39,653 nucleotides of DNA from Chloroflexota bacterium (GTDB taxonomy: Bacteria; Chloroflexota; Anaerolineae; CG2-30-64-16), in assembly GCA_029555885.1 (NCBI GenBank), contig JAKPQT010000327.1:1-39653 (forward strand), given 5' to 3'. Below the pieces are notes generated by a model. That model searched no databases. It was not told where the DNA came from and worked only from the letters and a program-made list of their open reading frames with translations. Every line of letters starts with the position of its first letter. Positions within the stretch are counted from its first letter, which is position 1. The position numbers and the translations under genes are program-made. Of the stretch, positions 32,856 to 39,653 are shown in pieces.

Positions 32856-34509
32856 GGATAATGTCTCACGAAGTGGTGTAAGGGCAGACTGACAAAGCAG
32901 TCATCGTGTGCTTTCAATAGGTTGTCACAAACCAGCCTAAAGGAGGTCACACGATGACAACACCGAGTATGACATTCGCCGAGTACCTGCGCAAGATTGA
33001 CGTCGATCCGGACGGCGACTTCCTGCGCGAAGGGCTGCGCTTGCTGGCGCAACTGGTCATGGAGGAAGAGGTCACGCAGCAGATTGGGGCGGCGCGTTAC
33101 CAGCGCACGCCGGAACGCACGACGCAACGTAACGGTTACCGGGAGGGCCGGGAGTGGGACACGCGGGTGGGCACGATCGAGCTGGCGATTCCCAAGCTGC
33201 GCCAAGGCAGCTACTATCCAAGCCTGTTGGAGCCGCGGCGACGGGCGGAGAAAGCCCTGCTCTCGGTGGTGCAGCAGGCCTACATTGCCGGTGTCAGCAC
33301 GCGCAAGGTGGAGGCCTTGCTGCAGAGCCTGGGCTTGACGGGTATGGACAAGAGCCAGGTGTCGCGCATCTGCCAGGAGCTGGACAGCCTGGTGGCCGAG
33401 TTCCGTGAGCGGCCGTTGGACGACAGCTACCCGTACGTCTGGTTCGATGCGCTTTACCTGAAGGTGCGCCAAAACCACCGCATTGTCAGCCTGGCTGCGG
33501 TGATCGCCATCGGCATTTGCGAGACCGGCGAGCGGCGGGTGCTGGGCTTGGCCACGGGCGCCAGCGAGACGGAAGCCTTCTGGAGCGAGTTCCTGCGCAG
33601 CTTGGTCGGCCGGGGGCTCAAGGGCGTACAACTGGTGATCTCGGACTCGCACGAGGGGCTGAAGGCGGCCATTGGCAAAGTGCTGAGTGGCGCCACCTGG
33701 CAGCGCTGCCGGGTGCACTGCATGCGCAATCTGCTGGCGCACATCCCGCAGCGCGACAAGTCGATGGTCGCGGCCCTGGTGCGCATGATCTTCGCCCAGC
33801 CCAACCGCCAGGTGGCTGGCCAGCAGCTAGCGGAGACCGTGCGGCTGATGGAGCAGCGTTGGCCCAAGGCCGCCGAGTTGTTGGCCGCGGCCGAGGACGA
33901 TGTGCTGGCCTACATGGCCTTCCCAGCCGAGCACTGGAGTCGCATCTACTCGACCAACCCGCTGGAGCGCCTGAACCGGGAGATCAAACGCCGCACGGAT
34001 GTGGTGGGCGTCTTCCCGGACGAGGCGTCCGTGGTGCGCCTGGTCGGGGCGGTGCTGATGGAACGCGCGGACGAATGGGAGGCTGAGCGCCGGCCCTTCA
34101 GTCTGGAGTCCATGCGCAAGCTGACCGCCCCCGATCCTGCCGCGGTCCTGCCAACGGAAGCCAGCCCGCTGCGCCTGGCCCCGATCCATTAGGCCAGCCG
34201 GTAGCAGACGACACGGCGCGGCAGAGGGCCCGGCCTGCCGTACCGGACGCCAGGCGTTTGGCGCTTTGGACAGAACTGCTGTGGGCCGCTCTGCCCGCAG
34301 GGCAGGTCGCCTGAGCCTGCCCTGCGCAGTTCTGGTTCGAGATGGCGCTCGTGTTGCTCGCCAGCAGTGCACTATCCTCCACTCGAACGGGAGCCATGAT
34401 AGCTTCGACAGGCGACTCAAGACGGTAAGCACGCGTCACAACCATAACGCACTGCCAGCTTGTATTCGGAAGCACACGGTAATCTACACCACTTCATGAG
34501 ACGCTAACA
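32856..34509 (+). mobile_element. IS256-family insertion sequence
   Basis: The inverted-repeat core is GTCTCACGAAGTGGTGTA at 32863-32880 and, on the complement, GTCTCATGAAGTGGTGTA at 34502-34485 (one mismatch). The outer 7 bp match only partly (GGATAAT versus TGTTAGC), giving about 25 bp, typical for the family. No matching 8-9 bp target duplication is seen. About 290 bp of non-coding DNA separates the transposase stop from the right repeat, longer than usual. Confidence 0.8.
32954..34192 (+). CDS. IS256-family (mutator-type) transposase
   Basis: 412 aa, full length. ATG 32954 is preceded by AAAGGAGGT. Typical N-terminus is LLAQLVMEEEVTQQIGAARYQRTPERTTQRNGYREG. DDE residues are Asp in YVWFDALYLKVR, Asp in LVISDSHEGLKAAI, and the C-terminal Glu in STNPLERLNREIKRRTDVVGVFPDEASVVRLVGAVL. 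CRVHCMRNLL is the usual C-x2-H segment between them. The frame is uninterrupted. Confidence 0.95.
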   Translation: MTTPSMTFAEYLRKIDVDPDGDFLREGLRLLAQLVMEEEVTQQIGAARYQRTPERTTQRNGYREGREWDTRVGTIELAIPKLRQGSYYPSLLEPRRRAEKALLSVVQQAYIAGVSTRKVEALLQSLGLTGMDKSQVSRICQELDSLVAEFRERPLDDSYPYVWFDALYLKVRQNHRIVSLAAVIAIGICETGERRVLGLATGASETEAFWSEFLRSLVGRGLKGVQLVISDSHEGLKAAIGKVLSGATWQRCRVHCMRNLLAHIPQRDKSMVAALVRMIFAQPNRQVAGQQLAETVRLMEQRWPKAAELLAAAEDDVLAYMAFPAEHWSRIYSTNPLERLNREIKRRTDVVGVFPDEASVVRLVGAVLMERADEWEAERRPFSLESMRKLTAPDPAAVLPTEASPLRLAPIH

Positions 34510-34532
34510 AGACGAGTGGCGTGCAAGAGGGG

Positions 34533-34576
34533 AAAAACGGACCACACGGCTGCCTGGATGGCAGTGCCGTGTGGTC
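34533..34576 (-). terminator. Rho-independent terminator of tRNA-Val
   Basis: On the minus strand an 11-bp stem (GACCACACGGC with GCCGTGTGGTC; 34566-34576 with 34540-34550) plus a short inner TGCC/GGCA pairing is followed by CCG and a TTTTT run (34537-34533). It begins 6 nt after the tRNA 3' end. Confidence 0.85.
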
Positions 34577-34581
34577 TGAGG

Positions 34582-34655
<74 letters not shown>

Positions 34656-34666
34656 GAACAGCCGCT

Positions 34667-34695
34667 ACTATATCACAGGGGCCGGAATCGTGCAA
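34667..34695 (-). promoter_or_regulatory. Sigma-70-type promoter of tRNA-Val
   Basis: On the minus strand TTGCAC (34695-34690) and TATAGT (34672-34667) are spaced 17 bp apart. Expected start is about 5 nt before the mature tRNA 5' end. Confidence 0.65.
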
Positions 34696-34752
34696 AACGC
34701 GGGAAGGTCACTCATCGCACGGCCCCATTTAGCGGTTTGGCACAATTGGAGT

Positions 34753-34758
34753 TATAAT
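34753..34758 (+). promoter_or_regulatory. -10 element upstream of the Thr/Pro-rich protein gene
   Basis: TATAAT in an AT-rich patch, 55 bp before ATG 34814. No convincing -35 hexamer is seen at 16-18 bp (TAGCGG). It is the only AT-rich site upstream of the gene. Confidence 0.4.
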
Positions 34759-34813
34759 TTGTTCGTTGCAGTGCAACCGGTAACTAAGCCGGTCCTTGAC
34801 GCTCAGGTGAGGT

Positions 34814-35557
34814 ATGGCTCGACGCGGTTACGCGCTTCTCTTTGTAATCATCTTGCTGCTGGCAGGCATTGCCGGTGTCTTTGGCGCCCGGTACCTGCTG
34901 ACACAATTGCAGAGCGATTTTGAGCCACGGCCGGCCTGGACGCCTTCGACCGAAGTCGCTTCCGGCGCGACGGAGCCGCTCTCGGGCGCAGACACCCCAC
35001 CGCCATCTAACCCTGCCTTACCGACGAGCACGTTCACGCCGCGACCCACCGGGACCGTCATGGTCGTCGCCACACCGGCTGATGTGGCTCCTGTGCCGCT
35101 GACCCCGACCCCGACATTCGACGCGGCCGGTCAGCCTGGCGAAGTCCTGACGCCTGACGCATCGCTGACCGAAGGTACGCCGACCGAGACCGCAACCCCC
35201 ACTGAAGAGCCGGCCAGCGCTTATCCCTACATCCTGGCCGCGCCCGTGCGCGATACCGCGGGCGATTGTCCCGGCAACTACGTCCTGGGGAAGGTGACGG
35301 ATCGGGCAGGCAATCCGCTGCCGGATATCCGCCTGAAGCTGGTCGACGAGTACGGCAATGTCCAGTACGCGGTCTCTAAGCCCGGTCCCGCGGACAAGGG
35401 GTTGTATGACTTCCCGGTGACCGGCCCGCCCCGGCGTCTCACGCTCAGCGTCGTGGATGCAGACGACGGGCCGCTTAGCGTGAGCATCGAGATTGGCCAC
35501 CAGGTGGGCGATAACCCCGATGCGACCTGCCATTGGGCAGATTGGAAGCGCCGCTGA
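34814..35557 (+). CDS. Membrane-anchored Thr/Pro-rich protein with a C-terminal carboxypeptidase-regulatory-like domain
   Basis: 247 aa, not recognised as a named family. Residues 5-27 (YALLFVIILLLAGIAGVFGARYL) are a single membrane anchor after a short basic N-terminus, so the rest is outside. A long Thr/Pro/Ala/Glu linker spans about 38-135. The C-terminal domain (about 150-247) begins CPGNYVLGKVTDRAGNPLPDIRLKLVDEYGN, a pattern of carboxypeptidase-regulatory or SdrD-B-like beta-sandwiches, and holds two Cys (DCPGNY, ATCHWADW) that could form a disulfide. The ribosome site GGTGAGG is close to ATG 34814. It is convergent with the GH-A gene and shares a terminator with it. Role unknown; possibly cell-surface. 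Confidence 0.75.
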   Translation: MARRGYALLFVIILLLAGIAGVFGARYLLTQLQSDFEPRPAWTPSTEVASGATEPLSGADTPPPSNPALPTSTFTPRPTGTVMVVATPADVAPVPLTPTPTFDAAGQPGEVLTPDASLTEGTPTETATPTEEPASAYPYILAAPVRDTAGDCPGNYVLGKVTDRAGNPLPDIRLKLVDEYGNVQYAVSKPGPADKGLYDFPVTGPPRRLTLSVVDADDGPLSVSIEIGHQVGDNPDATCHWADWKRR

Positions 35558-35673
35558 GGTGTTTGTATCTGAGGATGCTGGCTGTACTGGGGTTCCGCGG
35601 GTCGCTCCGCATCGCGGTCGCGATGCGACCGACAGGATGCGGAACTCCATCTGCTCATAAACTGAGACAAACA

Positions 35674-35711
35674 AAAGGAGGAAGACGACAACCCCGTCAT
35701 CTTCCTCCTTT
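35674..35711. terminator. Bidirectional Rho-independent terminator
   Basis: AAAGGAGGAAGA (35674-35685) pairs with TCTTCCTCCTTT (35700-35711), with GAC/GTC closing a small loop. An A-rich left side and T-rich right side make it work for both strands. It sits between the plus-strand gene ending at 35557 and the minus-strand gene ending at 35739. Confidence 0.75.
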
Positions 35712-35738
35712 CTCGTCACTGCTTACTCGTTACGCACA

Positions 35739-37151
35739 TCATTCTGGCGGCACGTAGGGGCACTTTTGCCCGCGCAGGTCGTTCAGATAGATGCACAGAA
35801 TGACATACGCGTCCCGCAGGAAGAGCTCCGGATAGCCCGGGCCGATGACCGACCAATAGTATTGCTCCGTGTCCTTGGTCCAGTCGCGATCGGGCATGTA
35901 GATGACCGTCATCAGGCCGATCCACGGCGTCCAGTTCTCGCGCGCATAGCGGAAGGCCCTTTCGAGATACTGACCCTTCAGTGCCTCCGAGATGCCCGCG
36001 CCCGCGCCGTGCCAGTAGTAGGGCGAATCGGGCCGGTTGTCGGTCGTCCAGCCGAACTCGAGGATCGCGACGCGCTTGTCCTGGTCGCCGTAGCGCTCCA
36101 TGACAGCCCGCACGTCCTCGACGTGGCGGAAGGCGAAGAACCGCTCGCCGCCATATTTGGCCTTGTTCGCCGCCGTCTCGTCAGGCGAGATCTCCGGTGC
36201 GGCCGCAAAGCCCGCGGCGTGGACGCCAAGCAGGTCGAAGTAACCGTCGCTGTCGCCGCCCATCGCCTGGTACATCTGCTCGTAGAACTTGATATCCGGC
36301 ATGGCCTCGTTGGTGTCCGTACCCGTCGGCGCCATGCCCGCGGTGATCACCAGCGCCTTGGGGTCGATGCCCTTGATGGCCTTGTAGGACATCTGGAGCA
36401 TCCGCGCATAGCCGGCCGGGTCGGGCCGCTTGCCGCCCCACTCGCGTGCCAGGTTCGGTTCATTCCAGACCTGGTATGCATGGATGCGGCCCGCGTAACG
36501 GCTGGCAACCGCGGCCAGGAAATCGGCGAAGTGGCCCGCGTTGTCCGGCGGATTGCCCGCCCAGAAGGGCCGGTCGGGGTCCTGGCTCACGCGCACGATC
36601 AGCTTGAGGTTGTGGGCCTCCACCTCGTCCACGACGCGGTCGGCATTCGTCCAGTCGAACTGTCCCTTGCCCGCACCCTCGATGTCCTGCCAGGAGAACA
36701 ACTGCTTGACCCACGTGAAGCCCGCCTCCTGGATGAGGCCGAGGTCGCGGTCCGCGACTTCGGGCCGCCACCAGAGGAACGCCTGGATGCCGTAGTCCGG
36801 TGAGGCCATCAAGTCGCCGCTGCCGACGACCGGCGTCGCCGCAGGCGGCTTGGTAGTCGGCGTCGGCGGGATGGGCGTGGGACTCGGTCCGGCCGTGGGC
36901 TTTTCAGCCGGCATCTCAGTCGGGGCCACGGTCGCAGTCGGCTCGGTAGCCGCTTCGGCAGGGGTTGCCGTCGCTGCGGCGACCACCTCGGCTTCAGTCG
37001 GCGGAGCCTCGACGCGTGGGGTCTTGGTCGGCGTGGGGGTGGCTGCCGGCCCAGCCGACCCGCAGGAGGCCAGCACCGGCCCGGCTGCCAGCATCACGAT
37101 GATGAGCAACCAGGGCCACAACCTACGCAAACTGACACGGTTGATGGACAT
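35739..37151 (-). CDS. Clan GH-A (GH39/GH5-like) lipoprotein, paralogue 1
   Basis: 470 aa from ATG 37151 (AAGGAG about 13 nt upstream). Lipoprotein signal LWPWLLIIVMLAAGPVLASC with lipid Cys30, then a Thr/Pro/Ala/Glu-rich tether to about 110. A TIM-barrel domain spans about 115-470: YGIQAFLWWRPE, HAYQVWNEPNL with acid/base Glu231, and RVAILEFGWTTD with nucleophile Glu365. It is probably a surface glycosidase. The specificity is not evident, since GH39, GH5 and related families share these motifs. It is the last of three related genes transcribed leftward, 94 bp downstream of the next paralogue. The tether and anchor differ from its paralogue, which instead has an SH3 domain. Confidence 0.82.
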   Translation of the reverse strand: MSINRVSLRRLWPWLLIIVMLAAGPVLASCGSAGPAATPTPTKTPRVEAPPTEAEVVAAATATPAEAATEPTATVAPTEMPAEKPTAGPSPTPIPPTPTTKPPAATPVVGSGDLMASPDYGIQAFLWWRPEVADRDLGLIQEAGFTWVKQLFSWQDIEGAGKGQFDWTNADRVVDEVEAHNLKLIVRVSQDPDRPFWAGNPPDNAGHFADFLAAVASRYAGRIHAYQVWNEPNLAREWGGKRPDPAGYARMLQMSYKAIKGIDPKALVITAGMAPTGTDTNEAMPDIKFYEQMYQAMGGDSDGYFDLLGVHAAGFAAAPEISPDETAANKAKYGGERFFAFRHVEDVRAVMERYGDQDKRVAILEFGWTTDNRPDSPYYWHGAGAGISEALKGQYLERAFRYARENWTPWIGLMTVIYMPDRDWTKDTEQYYWSVIGPGYPELFLRDAYVILCIYLNDLRGQKCPYVPPE

Positions 37152-37171
37152 GGTAAGGTAAAACTCCTTAT

Positions 37172-37244
37172 GAGAAACCGGGTTTCGTGTGAAGCTTCGC
37201 TCCACCTCAGAAACCCGGCTTCTTGGAATATCGGGTTTCAGAAG
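37172..37244. repeat. GAAACCCGG-type palindromic repeat cluster
   Basis: In the 94-bp spacer between two GH-A genes: the palindrome GAAACCGGGTTTC at 37174-37186, then AGAAACCCG (37209-37217) facing CGGGTTTC (37232-37239), able to form a hairpin with a 14-nt loop. Repeats of this type occur in many copies in Chloroflexota and some cyanobacteria (established knowledge, from memory). It may modulate expression between the two genes. Confidence 0.65.
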
Positions 37245-37245
37245 G

Positions 37246-38643
37246 CTACTTGGGCATCCCCTGGAGCATACCATAGGCCGCGCGGCCGCGAATGCCGAAG
37301 GCGGCCATCTCCGAGCTGGGATTGGTCTGATTATAGTTCAGGTTCCAAAGGAACGCCACGCCGACCCAACCCCAGTTGCGCATCATCTCATAGGCCCGCA
37401 CGATGTACTCGCCCTGCTGTTGTTCCGAGTTGTACGCGGCATACTCGTAGCCGCCCACCGGGTTGCCGCTGGAGGCCCAGCCGAACTCGGTCGGCCACAG
37501 GCGCTTGTTGCCGTCACCGTACTTGACCATGATGTTGCGGTACTGCTCCATGGTGTTGCGGAAATAGAACGATGGATCTGCGACGTGCGAGGGCCGGCTA
37601 TAGTTCCCGGCCTGCCAATCCTGGAAGCGGGCATCCGGCGGATTGCCGTAGCCGCTGGGATGCACCCCGACCGCGTCGCAGTAGTTGCGCAGGCCGGCGC
37701 GGTACATCTGCTCCAGGTAGGTCGTGTCGCGGATGGCCGCGGGCGGCTGCGCACCGGTGGGGGTCGGCGCGCCGCTGACGACGATCATGCTGGGACACGC
37801 GGCCTTGATGGACCGGTAGGCGGCGGCCAGCAGGCGCACATAGCGCGCCGCGTCCAGCGTCTCATTGCCCCACTCGTAATGCAGGTTCTGTTCATTCCAC
37901 ACTTCGATGGCCTGCACGCGGCCGCAATAGCGCCCTGCAAACTCACCGACGAAGCTGGCGTAGGTGTTCGGGTCCGCGGGCGGCCCTTCGACACCGAGAT
38001 CGGTGCCTGCCGGTCGCGCCCATTGGGGCGCCTTGACGATGCTGGCAAGAATTTGGATGCCGTTGCTGTTGAACGCGCCGATGACATCGTCAGGCCAGTT
38101 GCGTTGGCCCGGCCCGCCGCCCTCGAAATCCTTCCACGGCAACTGGAACTTCACCCAGCTAAAGCCCAGCCCCTTGACGCCATCCACTGAGCCCCAGAGG
38201 TCACCGGGGTCTACCTGGATGCCGTAGCCGAAGAAGCCCGGCGCCGAGGGCCGCGGCGCGGCACCGGCAGAGACATTCCGGGCAGCCGCCGGGGGTGCGG
38301 CCACCTTGACGACCTGCAAGCCGTCGAGGCTGCCATTGGTCTTGACGTAGGAGCCGGAAATCCAGCCGGCCTTGCCGTTGACGTCGATCTGCCACCAGCC
38401 GCCGTTCTCGCTCTTGCCGGTGATGGTGAAAGTCTGGCCAGCCTTCGTGCTGCCGATCCTGCCATAGGCCGTGCTGGGCCCGCTGCGCAGGTTGACGACG
38501 CCGCCGGTGACGGTGGCGGTGGGGCCTTCCGCCGCGTACGCGGGCGGCACAGCGGCCAGCAGCAGGCTCGCGAGCATGACCACTGCGACAAACAGCGTGA
38601 GATGCCTGTAGGGCGATGAATGGCCGGGTTTGTTGCACATCAT
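37246..38643 (-). CDS. Secreted clan GH-A protein with bacterial SH3 domain, paralogue 2
   Basis: 465 aa from ATG 38643 (CGGAG 7 nt upstream). Signal peptide residues 12-38 (LTLFVAVVMLASLLLAAVPPAYA, likely cleaved after AYA). An SH3b domain spans about 43-103 (VVNLRSGPSTAYGRIGSTKAGQ ... GWISGSYV), often a cell-wall or glycan binder. A linker runs to about 135. The TIM barrel contains IEVWNEQNL with acid/base Glu251 and RLWPTEFGWAS with nucleophile Glu386. Gln replaces the usual Pro after the acid/base Glu (NEQ rather than NEP), shared with paralogue 3 but not paralogue 1. Substrate unknown; an SH3b partner suggests action close to the envelope. Confidence 0.85.
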   Translation of the reverse strand: MMCNKPGHSSPYRHLTLFVAVVMLASLLLAAVPPAYAAEGPTATVTGGVVNLRSGPSTAYGRIGSTKAGQTFTITGKSENGGWWQIDVNGKAGWISGSYVKTNGSLDGLQVVKVAAPPAAARNVSAGAAPRPSAPGFFGYGIQVDPGDLWGSVDGVKGLGFSWVKFQLPWKDFEGGGPGQRNWPDDVIGAFNSNGIQILASIVKAPQWARPAGTDLGVEGPPADPNTYASFVGEFAGRYCGRVQAIEVWNEQNLHYEWGNETLDAARYVRLLAAAYRSIKAACPSMIVVSGAPTPTGAQPPAAIRDTTYLEQMYRAGLRNYCDAVGVHPSGYGNPPDARFQDWQAGNYSRPSHVADPSFYFRNTMEQYRNIMVKYGDGNKRLWPTEFGWASSGNPVGGYEYAAYNSEQQQGEYIVRAYEMMRNWGWVGVAFLWNLNYNQTNPSSEMAAFGIRGRAAYGMLQGMPK

Positions 38644-38893
38644 GAACACTCCGTAAGATATAGTTGTGGGATCAATGGCGGTGGATGCGAAAGGTCAGCA
38701 GCCCGGCGACCGGGAGGGCAGCCGCGGGATGGGCCAGGGAACTGCGCAGGATGTACGCCGGGTTGCATCCGGTGTCCTCTGTGTTGGCTCTGGCTGATGC
38801 GCGCGCCAGGCAGCGCGCAATCTGTTAGTGAAAGGGAGATAGATGGCGCAGGTGCGGCACGCCAGGCGACGCGCCGCACCCGCTGATGTCAGG

Positions 38894-39653
38894 TTACTTG
38901 GGCATTCCGGCGAGCGCGGCTTCGGCGGGCCGGCCCGCGATGCCGAACGCGGCCAGCTCCGTTCCCGGGTTGGTGATGCCGAAGTTGAGGTTCCAGGCAA
39001 ACATCGGGCCCACCCAGCCCCACGCCTTCGCCATCTGGTAGGCCTTCACGAGGTACTGGGCCTGCTCATCGAGCGTGACATCGCGCGCGTATTCGTAACC
39101 GGGCACCGGGTTGCTCTCGGACGCCCAGCCGAACTCGGTCGGCCAGATGCGCTTGCCGCTGTCGCCGTTGGCGACCATGACTGCACGGTAGCGTTCCATC
39201 GTGTCGCGGAAGAAGAAGCTCGGGTGGTTCTTGAAGCTTGGCTCCGCCGGGTTGCTGTAGCCCATCTTGGCATCGGGCGGGTTGTTGTACCCGCTGGGAT
39301 GCGCGCCGACCGCATCGAAACAGTTCTTCGCGCCCGCGGCATACATCCGCTGCAGATAGACCACGTCGTCGATCGCGGTAGAGCCGTCGTTGACGCCCGT
39401 CGGCGTCAGCGCGCCCAGGACGACCGTCATGCCGGGGTCCTGCGCCTTGATGGCCCGGTATGCCTTGCAAAGCATATCGAAGTAGCGGCCCGGGTCGAGG
39501 GGCTCGCGGCCCCACTCGTACCAGAGGTTCTGCTCGTTCCAGATTTCGATGGCCTGCACGCGGCCCTTGTAATGGGCCGCGAACGCGCCGACGAAGTCCG
39601 CATAGTCCTGGTTGTTGGCCGGCGGCCCTTCGACGCTGAAGTCGGTGTTGCCG
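38894..39653 (-). CDS. Clan GH-A (GH39/GH5-like) protein, paralogue 3 (5' end outside window)
   Basis: The frame is open to the right edge, so the start, signal peptide and any SH3 domain lie outside. About 253 codons are visible. Acid/base Glu is in AIEIWNEQNLWYEW and nucleophile Glu in RIWPTEFGWASESNP. It is closely related to paralogue 2 along its whole visible length: PTG, GxHPSGY, NPPDA, FRDTMERYR, AAFGIAGR and the C-terminus GMPK all match. A 250-bp spacer (38644-38893) separates the two genes and shows no gene. Confidence 0.85.
   Translation of the reverse strand, partial: GNTDFSVEGPPANNQDYADFVGAFAAHYKGRVQAIEIWNEQNLWYEWGREPLDPGRYFDMLCKAYRAIKAQDPGMTVVLGALTPTGVNDGSTAIDDVVYLQRMYAAGAKNCFDAVGAHPSGYNNPPDAKMGYSNPAEPSFKNHPSFFFRDTMERYRAVMVANGDSGKRIWPTEFGWASESNPVPGYEYARDVTLDEQAQYLVKAYQMAKAWGWVGPMFAWNLNFGITNPGTELAAFGIAGRPAEAALAGMPK

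Noticed and set aside
32845..34520. Target-site duplication of the IS256-family element
   Set aside because: Flanks (CCAAGCCA and AGACGAGT) do not match; none claimed.

Overview
The window is GC-rich, gene-dense bacterial DNA, most likely from a Chloroflexota (Anaerolineae/Caldilineae-like) genome. The pointers are Thr/Pro-rich lipoprotein linkers, abundant carbohydrate-active enzymes, palindromic repeats of the GAAACCCGG type and CCTCACCCC type, and a mixed IS load. The taxonomic guess is inference; there is no rRNA or marker gene here.

Layout. (1) 1-9100, plus strand: a beta-1,3-glucan (laminarin) module. It has a secreted multidomain GH16 laminarinase-like enzyme (5' end outside the window), a 1109-aa phosphorylase of the GH149/GH161 beta-1,3-oligoglucan type, and a GH94 phosphorylase resembling laminaribiose phosphorylases. 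Together they suggest extracellular cleavage followed by cytoplasmic phosphorolysis to glucose-1-phosphate. (2) 9159-10565, minus: a PfkB sugar-phosphate kinase and a decayed carboxylesterase. (3) 10620-18171, minus: a compact five-gene operon that I read as a MoxR-vWA 'ternary' (VMAP-type) NTP-dependent conflict system. In order of transcription it encodes an EAD protein, an inactive-STAND-like protein, a MoxR AAA+ ATPase, a vWA protein, and a 1092-aa protein with four EAD1-like repeats plus a trypsin-like domain. That domain has lost the catalytic His and Ser. (4) 18733-24532: an IS graveyard holding an IS5-family element, a GH63-like glucosidase gene cut off at its 5' end by an ISKra4-family remnant, and a full-length IS1182-family element next to or inside that remnant. 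(5) 25031-28514: a hybrid histidine kinase and an unusual response regulator, convergent and overlapping. (6) 28793-32130, plus: a carbohydrate ABC transporter (binding lipoprotein and two permeases, no ATPase). (7) 32856-34509: an IS256-family element. (8) 34533-34695: tRNA-Val(CAC) with a clear promoter and terminator. (9) 34814-39653: a membrane-anchored Thr/Pro-rich protein, then three related clan GH-A (GH39/GH5-like) secreted proteins in tandem, the last cut by the window edge.

How the genes work together: the GH16, two phosphorylases, the sugar kinase, the ABC importer, the GH63 remnant and the GH-A proteins fit an oligotroph scavenging glucans. The ternary system is a separate immunity or stress module. 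The points most worth attention are that system with its pseudo-trypsin effector, the GH16 domain nested inside a carbohydrate-binding domain, and a palindromic repeat inserted twice, in two different reading frames, into the 1109-aa phosphorylase gene.
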